Shown: positions 33,601 to 42,330 of the stretch, piece after piece | How positions within the stretch are numbered: the first letter of the stretch is position 1 | Layout: every line of letters begins with the position of its first letter | Assembly: GCA_949128115.1 (NCBI GenBank) | Contig: OX421962.1 | Coordinates: forward strand, 64,397,787 to 64,461,786 | Direction of reading: 5' to 3' | DNA from: Anaspis maculata | Lineage: Eukaryota > Arthropoda > Insecta > Coleoptera > Scraptiidae | DNA: 64,000 nt | Position numbers and translations under genes: made by a program | The notes under the pieces: model-generated | Database searches by the model: none | What the model was told of the DNA's origin: nothing | The model's input: the letters and a program-made list of their open reading frames with translations, nothing else

Positions 33601-36214
33601 CGACCGGAGAAAAAGTCGAACTGAACGAAGAAGAAACCATTTTAATCATTCGTCGTCTACACAAAGTGTTGCGACCTTTCTTGTTGAGAAGATTGAAGAA
33701 GGAAGTTGAATCTCAACTGCCCGATAAAGTCGAATACATCATCAAATGCGACATGTCCGGTTTACAAAAGGTTTTGTATAAGCACATGCAGAGCAAGGGT
33801 GTTCTCCTTACTGATGGTTCCGAAAAGGGAAATAAGGGCAAAGGTGGAGCCAAGGCTCTCATGAACACCATCGTCCAACTGAGGAAACTGTGCAATCATC
33901 CGTTCATGTTTCAAAATATCGAAGAGAAATACTGCGACCACGTCGGCATTGCCGGAGGCGTCATTTCGGGACCGGACATTTACCGAGCATCTGGTAAATT
34001 TGAATTGCTCGATCGTATTCTGCCCAAACTCAAGCACACTAATCATCGAGTACTGCTGTTCTGTCAAATGACCCAGCTGATGACCATAATGGAAGATTAT
34101 CTGACCTGGAGGGAATTCAAGTATTTGCGTTTGGATGGTACCACCAAAGCCGAGGACCGTGGTGACTTGCTGAAGAAGTTCAACGCTAAAAACAGCGACT
34201 ATTTCTTGTTCTTGTTGTCGACTCGTGCAGGTGGTTTAGGATTGAATTTACAAAGTGCCGATACAGTTGTCATTTTCGATTCTGATTGGAATCCTCATCA
34301 GGTATGGTACTGGGTAAAATTGTAGCGACGAGTAAAACTAATTTGATTATTATAGGATCTTCAAGCCCAGGATCGTGCCCATCGTATTGGTCAGCAAAAT
34401 GAAGTGCGCGTGTTACGTTTGATGACCGTCAATTCTGTTGAAGAGCGTATTTTGGCCGCAGCCAGATATAAGTTGAACATGGATGAAAAAGTCATCCAAG
34501 CTGGTATGTTCGATCAGAAGTCGACTGGATCTGAACGGCAACAATTTCTCCAGACCATTTTACATCAGGATGGTGACGATGAGGAAGTAAGTATAGAACT
34601 ATTTATATAGTATCATGTTTCGAGGAACTGTAATTTGAGAGAACTTTATTTCAAGTTTCAAAATCTGAACTAGGAAAAAAATCCATAGGACTCCGCGGTT
34701 GGTTGCAATGTTGCACCGGGATATTTGGTACGATAATTCACGACGACACACGATGTCTTTCGGGCCATTTTTGCGGGACGTGATGTCTGACGCTTTTCTC
34801 CATTTTATTGGCAAATGGCGTAGCTCTCCGACCTGTTTTTAATTTTCATCAATAAACAGAGATATCCCATGCCGTGAAATGCATGACACGGTCAATTTTT
34901 CAAAGATTTCAACATTTCGATGTCAGTTTTACAAGCAACATAACTTTTGGACAAGCCAGTTTCACAGTGAGAAAGCAGCAAGCCTACAATGCGGAGCTAG
35001 GAAATTTGTCCAGGTCACCCGAATCGCGGTTTCGCTAGACATAACTATCAACCTATCACCATTTTATAAATCCTCATTTCAAAAATCCATGTTTTTTGTG
35101 TGATTTGATTCTTCTCTCTTGATTTTAAGTTACCGTTGACTAAAACAATATTATAGGAAGAAAACGAAGTGCCAGACGATGAAACAGTCAACCAAATGGT
35201 CGCCAGGTCTGAAGCGGAATTCGAACTATTCCAAAAAATGGACTTGGAGAGAAGGCGCGAGGATTCCAAACTGGGCCAGAACCGCAAATCTCGCATGATG
35301 GAAATCAGCGAATTGCCCGATTGGTTAGTGAAAGAAGATGACGAAGTCGATTCGTGGAACTACGATGAAGGGGAAGCGATTATAATGGGCCGCGGTACCA
35401 GGCAAAGAAAAGAAGTTGACTACACTGATAGTTTAACGGAAAAAGAGTGGTTGAAGGCATGACACTTGATTTTTAACCCACAGGGCTAGTTTGAATATAT
35501 TTTATTTGTTCACAGGCGATAGATGAAGGAGGCGACTATGAGGATGAAGAGGAAGAAGAAGAAAAGGTGAAAAAGCGCAGAGGACGCAAACGTAAAAAGA
35601 GAGGCGACGATTCAGATGAAGACGTTGGAACGAGCAAACGACGAAAGGGCCAATCCAATGGTGATGCCAAAATTAAGAGGCAGATGAGGAAACTCATGAA
35701 TATTGTTACTAAATACACGGATAGGTGAGTGCTAAAGCGCAAGTGTGAAATCCAATTTTGTCTAAATGCCCTGGATGTTTACAGTGATGGCCGGTTATTG
35801 AGTGAACCATTCATGAAACTGGTGCCGAGAAAGGATTACCCAGATTATTACGAAATCATCAAGAAGCCGATCGACATCAACAAAATCCTTGCGCGCATAG
35901 AAGACGGGAAATATTTGGATTTCCTCGATTTGGAACGGGACTTTATGCTGCTATGCCAAAATGCGCAGCTCTACAACGAGGAGGCTTCGCTCATCCACGA
36001 AGACAGTATAGTTCTCCAGTCGGTCTTCACCAATGCCAGGCAACGTTTGGAAAGCGGAGGGCCTGATTCAGATGACGACAAAGAGGACGAGAACAAATCA
36101 GATTCGGAATCGGTTAAAATGAAGATTAAACTGAAGAGCAAGAAGACACCGGGAAGGCGTAAACGTGCTGCCAAAAAGTATATTTCTGATGACGACGAAG
36201 ACGAGGACGATTGA
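15649..36214 (+). CDS. brm: Brahma/SMARCA2-4 SWI/SNF ATPase (at least 12 coding exons, interrupted by assembly gap)
   Basis: The catalytic ATPase of the SWI/SNF (BAP/PBAP) nucleosome remodeller. Exons before the gap: 15649-16042, 19353-19924, 30214-30458, 30565-30727, 31552-31704 (509 residues). After it: 32433-32550, 32614-32853, 33194-34301, 34356-34586, 35157-35456, 35516-35724, 35785-36214 (877 residues). All visible junctions keep phase. The order is a Pro/Gly/His-rich N-terminus, then a QLQ domain (about residues 393-425, [10 protein letters not shown] then [16 protein letters not shown]). The ATPase follows with motif I DEMGLGKT, motif [27 protein letters not shown] and [11 protein letters not shown], then a SnAC region, a basic AT-hook-like RRGRKRKKR and a C-terminal bromodomain with [11 protein letters not shown]. 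The HSA and BRK domains are missing, evidently in the N gap. Intron 2 (10.3 kb) hosts an antisense gene. The intron after 35456 has a GC donor. Confidence 0.97.
16060..17618. mobile_element. TA-flanked foldback element in brahma intron 1, interrupted by a hAT MITE
   Basis: The left end CAGGTGTCTCAAAAGTACTG and the right end (reverse complement CAGGGTGTCTGAAAAGTATC) are both flanked by TA. Homology continues for about 200 bp (GGTAAATGGAGTCCACT left, GATATATGGAATCCACT in the right-arm complement). A 564-bp hAT MITE sits in it at 16845-17408. The insertion starts only 17 bp after the Brahma exon 1 donor. Confidence 0.75.
16845..17408. mobile_element. hAT-type MITE with 8-bp target duplication
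   Basis: The element begins TAGTGATGGGAAATGCCCGG and ends AAATGCCTGCCAACACTG. It is flanked by identical 8-bp sequences TTGATTAG (16837-16844 and 17409-17416). An exact 8-bp duplication and YAGTGNTGG-type termini are hallmarks of hAT transposons. Subterminal GCCCGGTCATTTTTAAAA blocks recur inverted near the right end. No transposase is encoded. Confidence 0.9.
17619..19352. other. Remainder of brahma intron 1
   Basis: The first 200 bp contain further decayed repeat (GACACTCTGTATAG near 17806 and a second GGTTGATCTCGTGGTTGAT block near 17833). From about 18000 to 19350 I see no gene, repeat partner or RNA element. Open frames around 18365-18840 on both strands have no recognisable features. 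Confidence 0.5.
19544..19732 (+). repeat. In-frame 21-bp coding minisatellite in brahma exon 2
   Basis: Nine consecutive 21-bp units encode the heptapeptide QGHPGGP, with two further related units after a short interruption. Units differ mainly at single third-position sites (CAG/CAA, CCG/CCA). The length is a multiple of three, so unit gain or loss keeps the frame. It lies in the low-complexity N-terminus, outside known domains. Confidence 0.95.
19960..20150 (+). repeat. Dispersed repeat family R, copy 2 (uninterrupted)
   Basis: It matches 6888-7765 without the 604-bp insertion, running from TGTCGTATGTAATACG through AACCTAGAGGTGTA to GGTTGGTCATTCTGGAGG. Located at the 5' end of Brahma intron 2. 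Confidence 0.75.
20229..20832 (+). mobile_element. Helentron/HINE-like repeat, copy b
   Basis: It starts near AAAATGACACTTATATGGTC, contains two to three diverged satellite units with GGCCGCCATATTGAAATT, and ends with the hairpin GCTTCACGCCCGTGCGGC (20806-20823), then ATATTCGCTTGTT. The same end occurs in copy c at 63021-63050, where the hairpin carries a paired change. It lies in Brahma intron 2. Non-coding. Confidence 0.75.
20833..22144. other. Brahma intron 2, no gene; one short inverted repeat
   Basis: Mostly unique sequence. At 21886-21996, ATAACACACGTTTTATAAGA is mirrored by TCTTATAAAACTTGTATTAT with a TGTCACACTCGTCA/TGACGCGTGTGACA inner stem, giving a roughly 110-bp hairpin that resembles a small MITE. 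A TACGCAAATGACGTCATTCGCGTA near-palindrome lies at about 21580-21606 (a CRE-like TGACGTCA core). Confidence 0.55.
22145..23795. repeat. Long palindromic repeat, family P copy 3 (in brahma intron 2)
   Basis: A 1.65-kb palindrome homologous to 9019-10679 but in the opposite orientation, as shown by its two distinct ends: AGTACAAGAAAGATGGATTT on the left, and CAGATTTTTTTACTATTTTT with CCTGTACT on the right. The centre is near 22965. The arms share AAAATCGCACCCGGGGGTTT, GGTGCATGCTGTAGTGTTCT and ACTCAAAACCCTGCAGTGCG. No credible coding content. Confidence 0.9.
23796..24803. other. Brahma intron 2, no gene seen
   Basis: AT-rich sequence without recognisable ORF, RNA gene or repeat partner in this window. 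Confidence 0.45.
24804..25367. mobile_element. CAGGGTG-type foldback element in brahma intron 2
   Basis: Left CAGGATGTTTCAGTTTTAAT and right terminus (reverse complement CAGGGTGTTTTAGATTTA) are inverted repeats. Long arms follow: ACCGATCAAACTTTGAGATAAGATTC on the left matches the reverse complement of the right-arm GAATCTTATTTCAAAGTTTGATCGG. The right end abuts TA (CACCCTG then TAT). No transposase. Confidence 0.8.
25578..25703 (+). repeat. Short direct duplication next to the nested gene
   Basis: Two copies of about 55-65 bp, sharing TTGCTTCAGTGAGTTCTTGG and GGATTGGATAACA-type ends with a few substitutions, about 70 bp apart. They lie roughly 115 bp downstream of the inositol monophosphatase stop codon, so possibly in its 3' flank. 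Confidence 0.75.
25817..26959 (-). CDS. Inositol monophosphatase, complete, nested antisense in brahma intron 2
   Basis: Six minus-strand exons, 26959-26888, 26831-26704, 26651-26389, 26330-26225, 26167-26016 and 25962-25817, join in phase to 288 residues, about the length of IMPA1. It hydrolyses inositol phosphates to free myo-inositol in a Mg-dependent, typically lithium-sensitive reaction in the cytosol. The metal site is complete: Glu71 in the GEE motif, Asp92 and Asp95 in [10 protein letters not shown], and Asp221 in the YPWDAAAG motif, followed by the second signature VREAGG. The ATG at 26959 is used; an in-frame extension upstream begins without ATG. The whole gene sits inside the 10.3-kb second intron of Brahma on the opposite strand, so its promoter is intronic (about 26960-27150). 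It is very well supported. Which insect IMPase paralogue it is cannot be decided here. Confidence 0.95.
26960..28855. other. Brahma intron 2, upstream of the nested gene; no further gene seen
   Basis: The first about 200 bp should contain the promoter of the antisense inositol monophosphatase. The rest is unique AT-rich sequence with no ORF having recognisable features and no obvious inverted repeat. Confidence 0.45.
28856..29925. repeat. Inverted-repeat region with nested foldback, brahma intron 2
   Basis: TAGGTTTGTTTTGGCAGCGA at 28856 is mirrored by CGCTGCCAAAACAAACCTA ending at 29925, with weaker similarity continuing about 80 bp inward (CAACC.GTTTGGA-like and GCGCGC blocks). Inside lies the separate 540-bp foldback at 29199-29738. 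Confidence 0.65.
29199..29738. mobile_element. TTAA-flanked foldback element
   Basis: An almost perfect palindrome: GGGGTTTCTGATGCGACTAA at the left is mirrored at the right end, and the AAAATGTAC, GATAGCATCGACAATGT and TTTCAT/ATGAAA blocks mirror each other through a centre near 29470. TTAA stands on both sides (29195-29198 and 29739-29742). TTAA is the piggyBac target, but the termini are not the usual CCC type, so the superfamily call is tentative. Confidence 0.75.
31705..32432 (+). other. Brahma region with assembly gap hiding exons
   Basis: Positions 31875-32074 are 200 Ns, a conventional placeholder size. The exon before ends in phase 0 at 31704 and the exon after starts at 32433 needing one preceding base (phase 1), so at least one exon of length 3n+1 is missing. 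The HSA and BRK domains, always between QLQ and ATPase in this family, are absent from the visible sequence. The 32095-32394 open frame is AT-rich intron, not protein. Confidence 0.9.
34850..34995 (+). repeat. Dispersed repeat in brahma intron, shared with POP1 intron
   Basis: TGCATGACACGGTCAATTTT and following AAAGATTTCAACATTTCGAT recur in the same orientation at about 36930-37030 inside the POP1 intron (there TTACGCATGACACGGTC and TTTCAATATTTTGATATCAG). The family is unidentified; the two copies lie in neighbouring genes. Confidence 0.7.
35457..35515 (+). other. brm: 59-bp GC-AG intron of brahma
   Basis: The exon ending EKEWLKA needs a splice at AAG|GCATGA. The downstream exon begins GCGATAGATGAAGG after ttgttcacag. 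The spliced reading EWLKAIDEGG continues the family sequence, whereas reading through meets TGA after two codons. No GT donor near the site keeps the frame, so this is a GC-AG intron. Confidence 0.8.
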
Positions 36215-36523
36215 AAAAGTTGAACGTATCAGTAACATTAGTTTTAGGACCATTGTGTAAATGAAAAACGTAATTTCACATCAAGTATTTGTGTGAATTA
36301 GTTAGGTTTAAACTTTGCTGATTTCCGTAGTACCCCAACCTTTATATTATATTATTCTAATGCATATTTTAGAAGCTGTACTTGGTTTTAATTTTAACTT
36401 TTTATGAAAATGTTAGTGGTAGTTGTACAACCACTTTTTAGGTGTGGAATTATGGGAATTGCAAAAGCTGTGCTACAATAATAAAATTTACCAAATGCAT
36501 TTTTTGTGTTTATTCTGATTTTT
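36215..36523. terminator. Convergent 3' ends of brahma and POP1
   Basis: The stop codons face each other 309 bp apart. A plus-strand AATAAA (36480-36485), likely the Brahma poly(A) signal, lies only about 40 bp from the POP1 stop. A minus-strand AATAAA-like signal (TTTATT on plus, about 36509) sits just after the POP1 stop. If both are used, the two transcripts could overlap at their ends. Confidence 0.55.
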
Positions 36524-39500
36524 TTAAAGCGCGACACTAATTTTGGCGTGTCTGTATTGTCTGCTGTTGGTGTTCCGAAGCAATACTTGGTTCCTGGAAT
36601 TGAGATTTTGTAAAAATGGTATGGCGCCAAGGGCAACGTAGCCGATTCCACAGTTGCCACCAATGGAAAAGCTGAACCCGCCTTTCTTTACGAAACCCAT
36701 GACTTCCCTGGAACAAGAACTTCTCAGTGTTTGAGACTGTGGCAGCCATAAATCTCTCATCGTTTTGGTGTAGCTGATAACCGCTTGTTTTTCATCCTCG
36801 CTCAACTGAAATCAAATTATCATTTAATCACGGACCTTTTTTCAATGAAAACTAAATTACTTACTAGCTATTTTTTGGTCTTAGGTTTAAACGACGGATA
36901 ACACGTCTCCGCGGCCCCCGTGTTGCATTCTTACGCATGACACGGTCAATTTTTCAAAGATTTCAATATTTTGATATCAGTTTGACAGCCAACATAACTA
37001 TTGAATAAGCCAGTCTCATACCAGATGAGACGGCGGAACGCCTATGTTTAAAGGACTGCATTTCCTACTGTTTTTTCTTCAAACGTGAGTTTCATGAAAA
37101 CCAGTGGAGTAGGAGAATTGAAAAAAAGAAGGGCAACTAAAATCAAGTATAAAAACGTATAAGTACCTATTTTAAAATTTGAAAAACTTTTTTTTTCAAA
37201 ATTTTTCTACAACTATTTTTCGAAAAAAGACCCTTAATTTCTTGCCAGCCCAGATTTGAGTAACTCATTTTTTTGTTACATTTTTAACTGCACAGATTTG
37301 GCAGAAACTCACGCCACATGAATCTATCTGTTTCTCTTTCGCTCAGCAGCTAATTCGCAGTCTGTTTTAGCCATTTTTTATGCTAGGAAATGCCGTCCAT
37401 AAGGACGGAGTTTTTTAATTCGTTTATTTAACGTCGGCCTAATTCCGCAACGAGGCCTACACTGACGCCGGTGAATGCTTTCCTCCAATATACCGGAAAT
37501 TTCGCCGAACCCCTGTAAGCTCCAACACAGGGTAGGGGGTAGGGATTTTCAACGACCACCAACATCGCATGGGGTCTCGGCACCATCGTTCGTATTTCAC
37601 GTGCTATGCGACACACGGCGCGTCTTGCATTTAGCAAGCATTCCAACTAAGTCAAAGAGCTTGTTTTGGGGACGTAAATCCGAGCGTCCACAGTGGGACT
37701 CAAACCCACGACCCCTGGAGTGGTAGTCGAACGCGCTGACCACCACACCACAAGCTCCTCTAAGGATGGAGTTAAATTGGTGAAATCAGCCGTTGCGAAA
37801 TCAAGTGCTACGGGCTTATTCTACAGACAGAAATTTTTCATTCAGGTCTCTTTCGAAAGCTACAAGGATGTACTTTGGTTTGAGCCCATTGGCATTTCCA
37901 AAATCCAAAAAAAATCGAAAATTTTGAAATTTGAAAAAATTATTTCTGCCGAATAATCACCGTATGCTGATTTCACCCATTTAACTTCGTCCTTGAACCT
38001 AAAAAATTTGCCCGAGCACTCAAATCACTGCTGCGCTAGAAGGACCACTCTTTGACTCTTCATAAACTTCAAACAAAAAATTAGAATTTTTTTTTTGCGC
38101 TATCAAAGATATCATACATTGTACCTTTATTGTTTCCGTCAGAAAGTTTTGAGTCACCTGTACACTAAGTGATTATTTAAATTAAAAACGAACCACCAAT
38201 AATGGAAAGTTTGTAAAGTACTTAAGTTCCTACCAACCTAACTCAACTGATCCCCAAATAAACTGCTGGACAACGAAGTTGTCGGTATCGGAAAAATGGT
38301 CCGACTTTGGAGGTCAATATCTCTTTATTGCCGATTGCGATTTCCATTTTGTTTAGTGCGTTAACTAGCTTAATCTTTCCGTAACCCATCCTATAATAGT
38401 GAATGTTGAGAAACTTCATGTAAATTTTCTACAGGGTGATACGTAAAATAGTGCAAAATTGCCACGACTTCATCGTACCCCCATTTTTCAAAAATATATT
38501 TTTTCAATTTTCTAATACAAAAATTATGAAGTGTGGGGTCTTATCTCGAAACTGTTCTGGAATTTACCGGATTGGAAGTCTTAACATTGAAGATATAAAT
38601 TTTTATGTTGAATGTTGCAGATTTACGAAACTCAGGCATAGCACAAGCACAAAAAGTATAACGTCCCGGGGGGCTTTACTTCACTCGGACACTGAAGTTT
38701 CACATCGTTACCATGTTCAGAGGCTCAAATCTGCCAATAAAACATGTTCCACATCTAAAATTATTATGAAATTCTGACGAATTCCAACGTACGAAAAACA
38801 GGCAGGGACAACCAATTAAAAAAGTGCTCCCTGCTTAGCCCCACACCAAATATTAGGGCTGTGTTGAAAGTTAAATTGTCCTGGACTGTTGTACAAACCA
38901 TCTTGCTAACTGTCAACATCCATTCATCAAAAGTGACTTAGTCTCGCATGCCAACAAGGCAAATCTGCAACATTCAAAATAAAAATTTATATCTTCGACG
39001 TTAGACCTCCAATCCGAGTAATTCCAAGACTGTTTCGAGGTAAGACACCACACTTCATGATTTTTGTATTAGAATACATAAAAAATTTTTTAGACAAATG
39101 GGGGTACGATGAAGTCGGTACAATTTTGCAGCATTTTACGTATCACCCTGTAGAAATTTTACATGAAGTTTTTCAACATTCACTTTTACAGGTAGGTCAC
39201 GGAAGCATTAGGCTAACCAACACAATAAACAAAACGGAAATCGCATCCGGCAATCGGTAGTTGTTGGTCTTCAAAGTCGAACCATTTTTCCGATACCGAC
39301 AACTTCGTTGTCCAGCAGTTTAGAACCTACCTCTACATTTTTCTTTGTTTTCCTCCGCTTCTTCAATTTCTTCAACAATTTCAAGTGTTCTGTCCTCAGT
39401 TTTCTCCGTTTCTGTTCTAATTTATCCTTGCACATTTGCTCAACAGGTTCCATCTTGAAATCGTCTCTTTTTGGTAAACATACAATAGCAAAGTCTTTTA

Positions 39501-41566
39501 TGGGCCCTTTTCTATGGCATACTAATTTCACAGGCACAAGTGAATGTTCTGAACAATCTGGGAGATCATTGCTTTTGCTTTCCAAAAAACGCTGAATTCC
39601 TTGAAGTACCTTCACATTTCTAACTACAGTAAAATCTTCTATTGTTCTTCCATCTGACTTCCATTCATCTATCAGCAATTTCCAATTGCACGAAAACGGG
39701 GTGGCTATTCTGAACTTGTTGAAATTTATTCTCTTGTTTGGTGGTTTCTTGAAGAACGTATCCAGGAATTCTTTGGTCATTCGACATTCTTCTTCGTGGC
39801 CTGCTTGAGTGTCTGGAGATAAGATATGCGATTTGCTCATTTCGAACATCAGCGAATCAGTTTCCCGCAAACCTCCAACTCTGGCACCTCTCATTATGAA
39901 AGACATCCACAGTGGCTTAGCCCAAGTCACTGGGAAGACTACATCCCATCCGCTTCCGAACCCTTAAATAAATACAGTTCAATAGAAGAAGCCTCTATTT
40001 CATATATTTTTGTCTCAGTTGCTGTTATATAGATCCTCACCAAGTCGTACGTTCCTGTCCCCAGGTCTCTGGATCACCAAAATAGGAATAAAAGCCTTGT
40101 TCTCCACACTAGTTCCAGGCACCAGTAGCCCACTTCTTAAGTCATTCAATTTAACATCTGTCACTTTTGAATTGTGAGAAATTTTCCTGAATTTTTCACA
40201 CCAAATAGGATTTAATGCGCCAGCTAAACTCGAGAAAAAATGACTTGGTGCTTCCTCAAAATCAGGAACAACTTTTGTTCGTTTCTCTGGTAAATACGTC
40301 CTGGGGTCTTTGACTATTAGCGAAAAAATAACGTGAGGGCTACAGGCCGAAGGACATGAAATAGTTTTTATTGATTTCCATTCATCATAGTGCTCCTTCA
40401 GCACTCGCTCAGTTTGATCTTTTTCTAAGAATTCTCTCAACCACGGCGTTTCAAAATCAGTCTCGCCGGTGAGCACAAGAGCCTCTTGGAGAATGCTGGT
40501 AGCTAACGGGCCGGTCAATCTGAATCTGCCTAACTCATGTTTGAGTTCTCTCAGTACAATTCCATTGGAAGTGTTGGTGAACGTTGGCAGCTCACACCAA
40601 GAGTTAGTGTGAGACCCAGGAGAGTGGTTTAGATCGAAACAATGGATCAAAGCTTCCAAAGCTTTGGCATAAAAAGCTGCATGGATCCACAGCCACAATT
40701 TGTCAGTAGGACCTTTCGTGGATTCCCAATGAAAATTGACAGAACCTATTGCTTTGCCGCGAACTGTGCTGCAATCGTATAAAACCAGTTCACCTGCAAC
40801 AACAAAAAATAAGTCTGATAATCTGGCTAGACTCGTGGCTAGATTTATGAAGTTCCAGCTTTTTGGTTATCACCTGTATAGAGGTGGAAAAATTAGCCAA
40901 AATTAAACATTTTTGAACTCCTTTACCACCCTTTCCATTCTTACCTTCTCTTCGTCCACTGGCCCAAACTTTGGCGCCTACACTTGAAGCTCCATTGTCT
41001 ACTGTAATCCGTTTGAATAGCTGAATTATCACATCTCTGTCTCCACTTAGCTCCACACACTGAACATACGAAATGTCCTGCAGCAAACAATGTTCAGCGG
41101 TAGCCCTGTAACAGGCCCTAAAAGCTTTGTCACACGGATGACTGGGCAGCTTGTAGCCCCACTTTTCTATCATATGAAATCTCTTTGCGTGCCATATGTG
41201 GGTTTGCAACCATTTGAATTTTCCAGAAGCACGTCTCCTGTACTCTTCCATCAATCGTCCGGGTCTTCGTCTGTACTTCCGTGACGGTCTCTTCAGCTTC
41301 GAAGGCATCCCGGATTTTTTCATTTGGTTCAGATGCTTCTCTTTCAAACGGCGAGGAAGCCTTTTGACGTTGTGGGACATGGCTCTGCGCCTCATGTGTT
41401 TCGGTAGGGTCTGGAAGGCCAGTTTGGTGCCGGCTTTGAGGGTCGTGGCATTTTTCAGCGTCTTCAGTTCTTCCGCCCTAGCGGGCAGGTATTTGTCCAG
41501 GGCTATGTTGAACGGGAGGTGCACTGGGCCACCCAAAGTGGCGTCGAATTGCTTCCCTTGATCCAT
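36524..41566 (-). CDS. POP1: RNase P/MRP protein subunit POP1 (4 coding exons)
   Basis: Minus-strand exons 41566-40945, 40793-40041, 39962-39331 and 36805-36524 join in phase (1, 1, 0) to 762 residues. POP1 is the largest protein of nuclear RNase P and RNase MRP, which process tRNA 5' ends and pre-rRNA. The POP1 signature is at about residues 51-74 (FQTLPKHMRRRAMSHNVKRL) and is followed by THIWHAKRFHM and the ACYRA/CLLQD block. A POPLD domain starts near residue 365 (VKDPRTYLP), then LLVPG, RLGFGSGWD and RGARVGGLRE. The last exon carries the conserved C-terminus (VMGFVKKGGFS to QYRHAKI). It is shorter than human POP1 (1,024), mainly in the linker regions. A donor at 41653 and acceptor at 41574 suggest a short 5'UTR intron before the ATG. 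The long last intron holds a SINE and a foldback element. Confidence 0.95.
37413..37760 (-). mobile_element. tRNA-derived SINE copy 1 (in POP1 intron 3)
   Basis: On the minus strand the element starts with a tRNA-like head: an A-box-like TGGTGTGGTGGTCAGCGCG followed about 30 bp later by a B-box-like GGGTTTGAGTCCCA. A tRNA-unrelated body follows, ending CGTTAAATAAACGAATTAAA with an A-rich tail. Flanks are a 13-bp target duplication with one mismatch, TAAGGACGGAGTT (37400-37412) and TAAGGATGGAGTT (37761-37773). A second copy is at 59596-59926 in the same orientation. It is not a functional tRNA, as no clean acceptor stem is present. Confidence 0.88.
38262..39321. repeat. Foldback repeat in POP1 intron 3, abutting the splice donor
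   Basis: AACTGCTGGACAACGAAGTT at the left is mirrored by AACTTCGTTGTCCAGCAGTT at the right end. The arms continue inward for about 400 bp, passing through CTACAGGGTGATACGTAAAA (38430) and its complement (39135). The inner CAGGGTG ends (38432 and 39150) are TA-adjacent, but homology extends outside them. The right edge lies about 9 bp from the POP1 exon 3 donor at 39330. Confidence 0.85.
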
Positions 41567-41904
41567 GTTACCTGTAAATTGGACCAACTGCTAAAAAGTG
41601 TTTAGACGATTTTCGTTTAAACTGATGAAAGTGTTGTCGTTAACGATACTTACCTTATCTAAAACACTTTTTGCAGTTATTTCAACTTTGAATGCTGTTT
41701 TTTCGGAACCTTTTCACTCCGTCAACATAAACATAACCTCAAACTCACAACTCTGACAGAAGTGACAGATAAGACAATTGACAAGTATCTGACAAGTGAC
41801 AGAAAAGTCAAGTTTTCGCGTTGCAAAAGTTGAGTTTTCTCGTTTTCTCGTTACAAAGTTCTAACCTGAAAAACGCTCAACTTCCTTCTTGCTTCCTTGG
41901 TGGA
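41567..41904 (-). promoter_or_regulatory. POP1 5'UTR and probable promoter
   Basis: On the minus strand, a probable non-coding exon ends at AGATAAG|GTAAGT (41653) and rejoins at 41574. Upstream is a short TGACAG/CTGTCA-rich stretch (41750-41805), then the start of a large palindrome. No clear core promoter element. Confidence 0.4.
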
Positions 41905-42330
41905 GTTATTAGTGGGGTTGGTAGCCATTCCCATACGGCATTTAATGATGCAGAAAATTCCTTCTGCATGAGTGCTCTACAAGGCCTAACGAACGATATT
42001 AGAAGGGGAAGCACAAAAGCTTCACCTTAGGGGGGCCGCAGGGGGCCCTGTCAAGTTGACGGTCCAAGAACTCCTACCAAACCATCTTTCAATTTCGTTG
42101 TATTACTTAAATGGGGATGATGTGACTCCATTGTGAATCTCGATGGCATTGGTCGCCATGTCTCTTTCATCCTTCATGCTTGAAAAAATAATATCTTCGG
42201 GAGGTCAGAGAAATAACTTTTAATTTTTTTATACATACAAGAAGATGCGAAGTTGGCATGTTTTGCATATTAACCTCTTATTTGGCATTCCCAAAATCCT
42301 ATTATGAAGTCAATTTTTCAAATTCTCAAT

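Noticed and set aside
37690..37760. Possible tRNA gene on the minus strand
   Set aside because: A and B boxes are present but there is no proper acceptor stem, and the sequence is the head of a repeated element with a target duplication (SINE).
39271..39330. Extension of POP1 exon 3 beyond GTAGAG|GTAGGT
   Set aside because: The extra residues are the arm of the foldback repeat; splicing at 39331 joins in phase to the conserved C-terminal exon.
41821..42030. Open frame at the left edge of the palindrome
   Set aside because: It runs into the palindrome arm, is mirrored in the right arm, and has no recognisable features.
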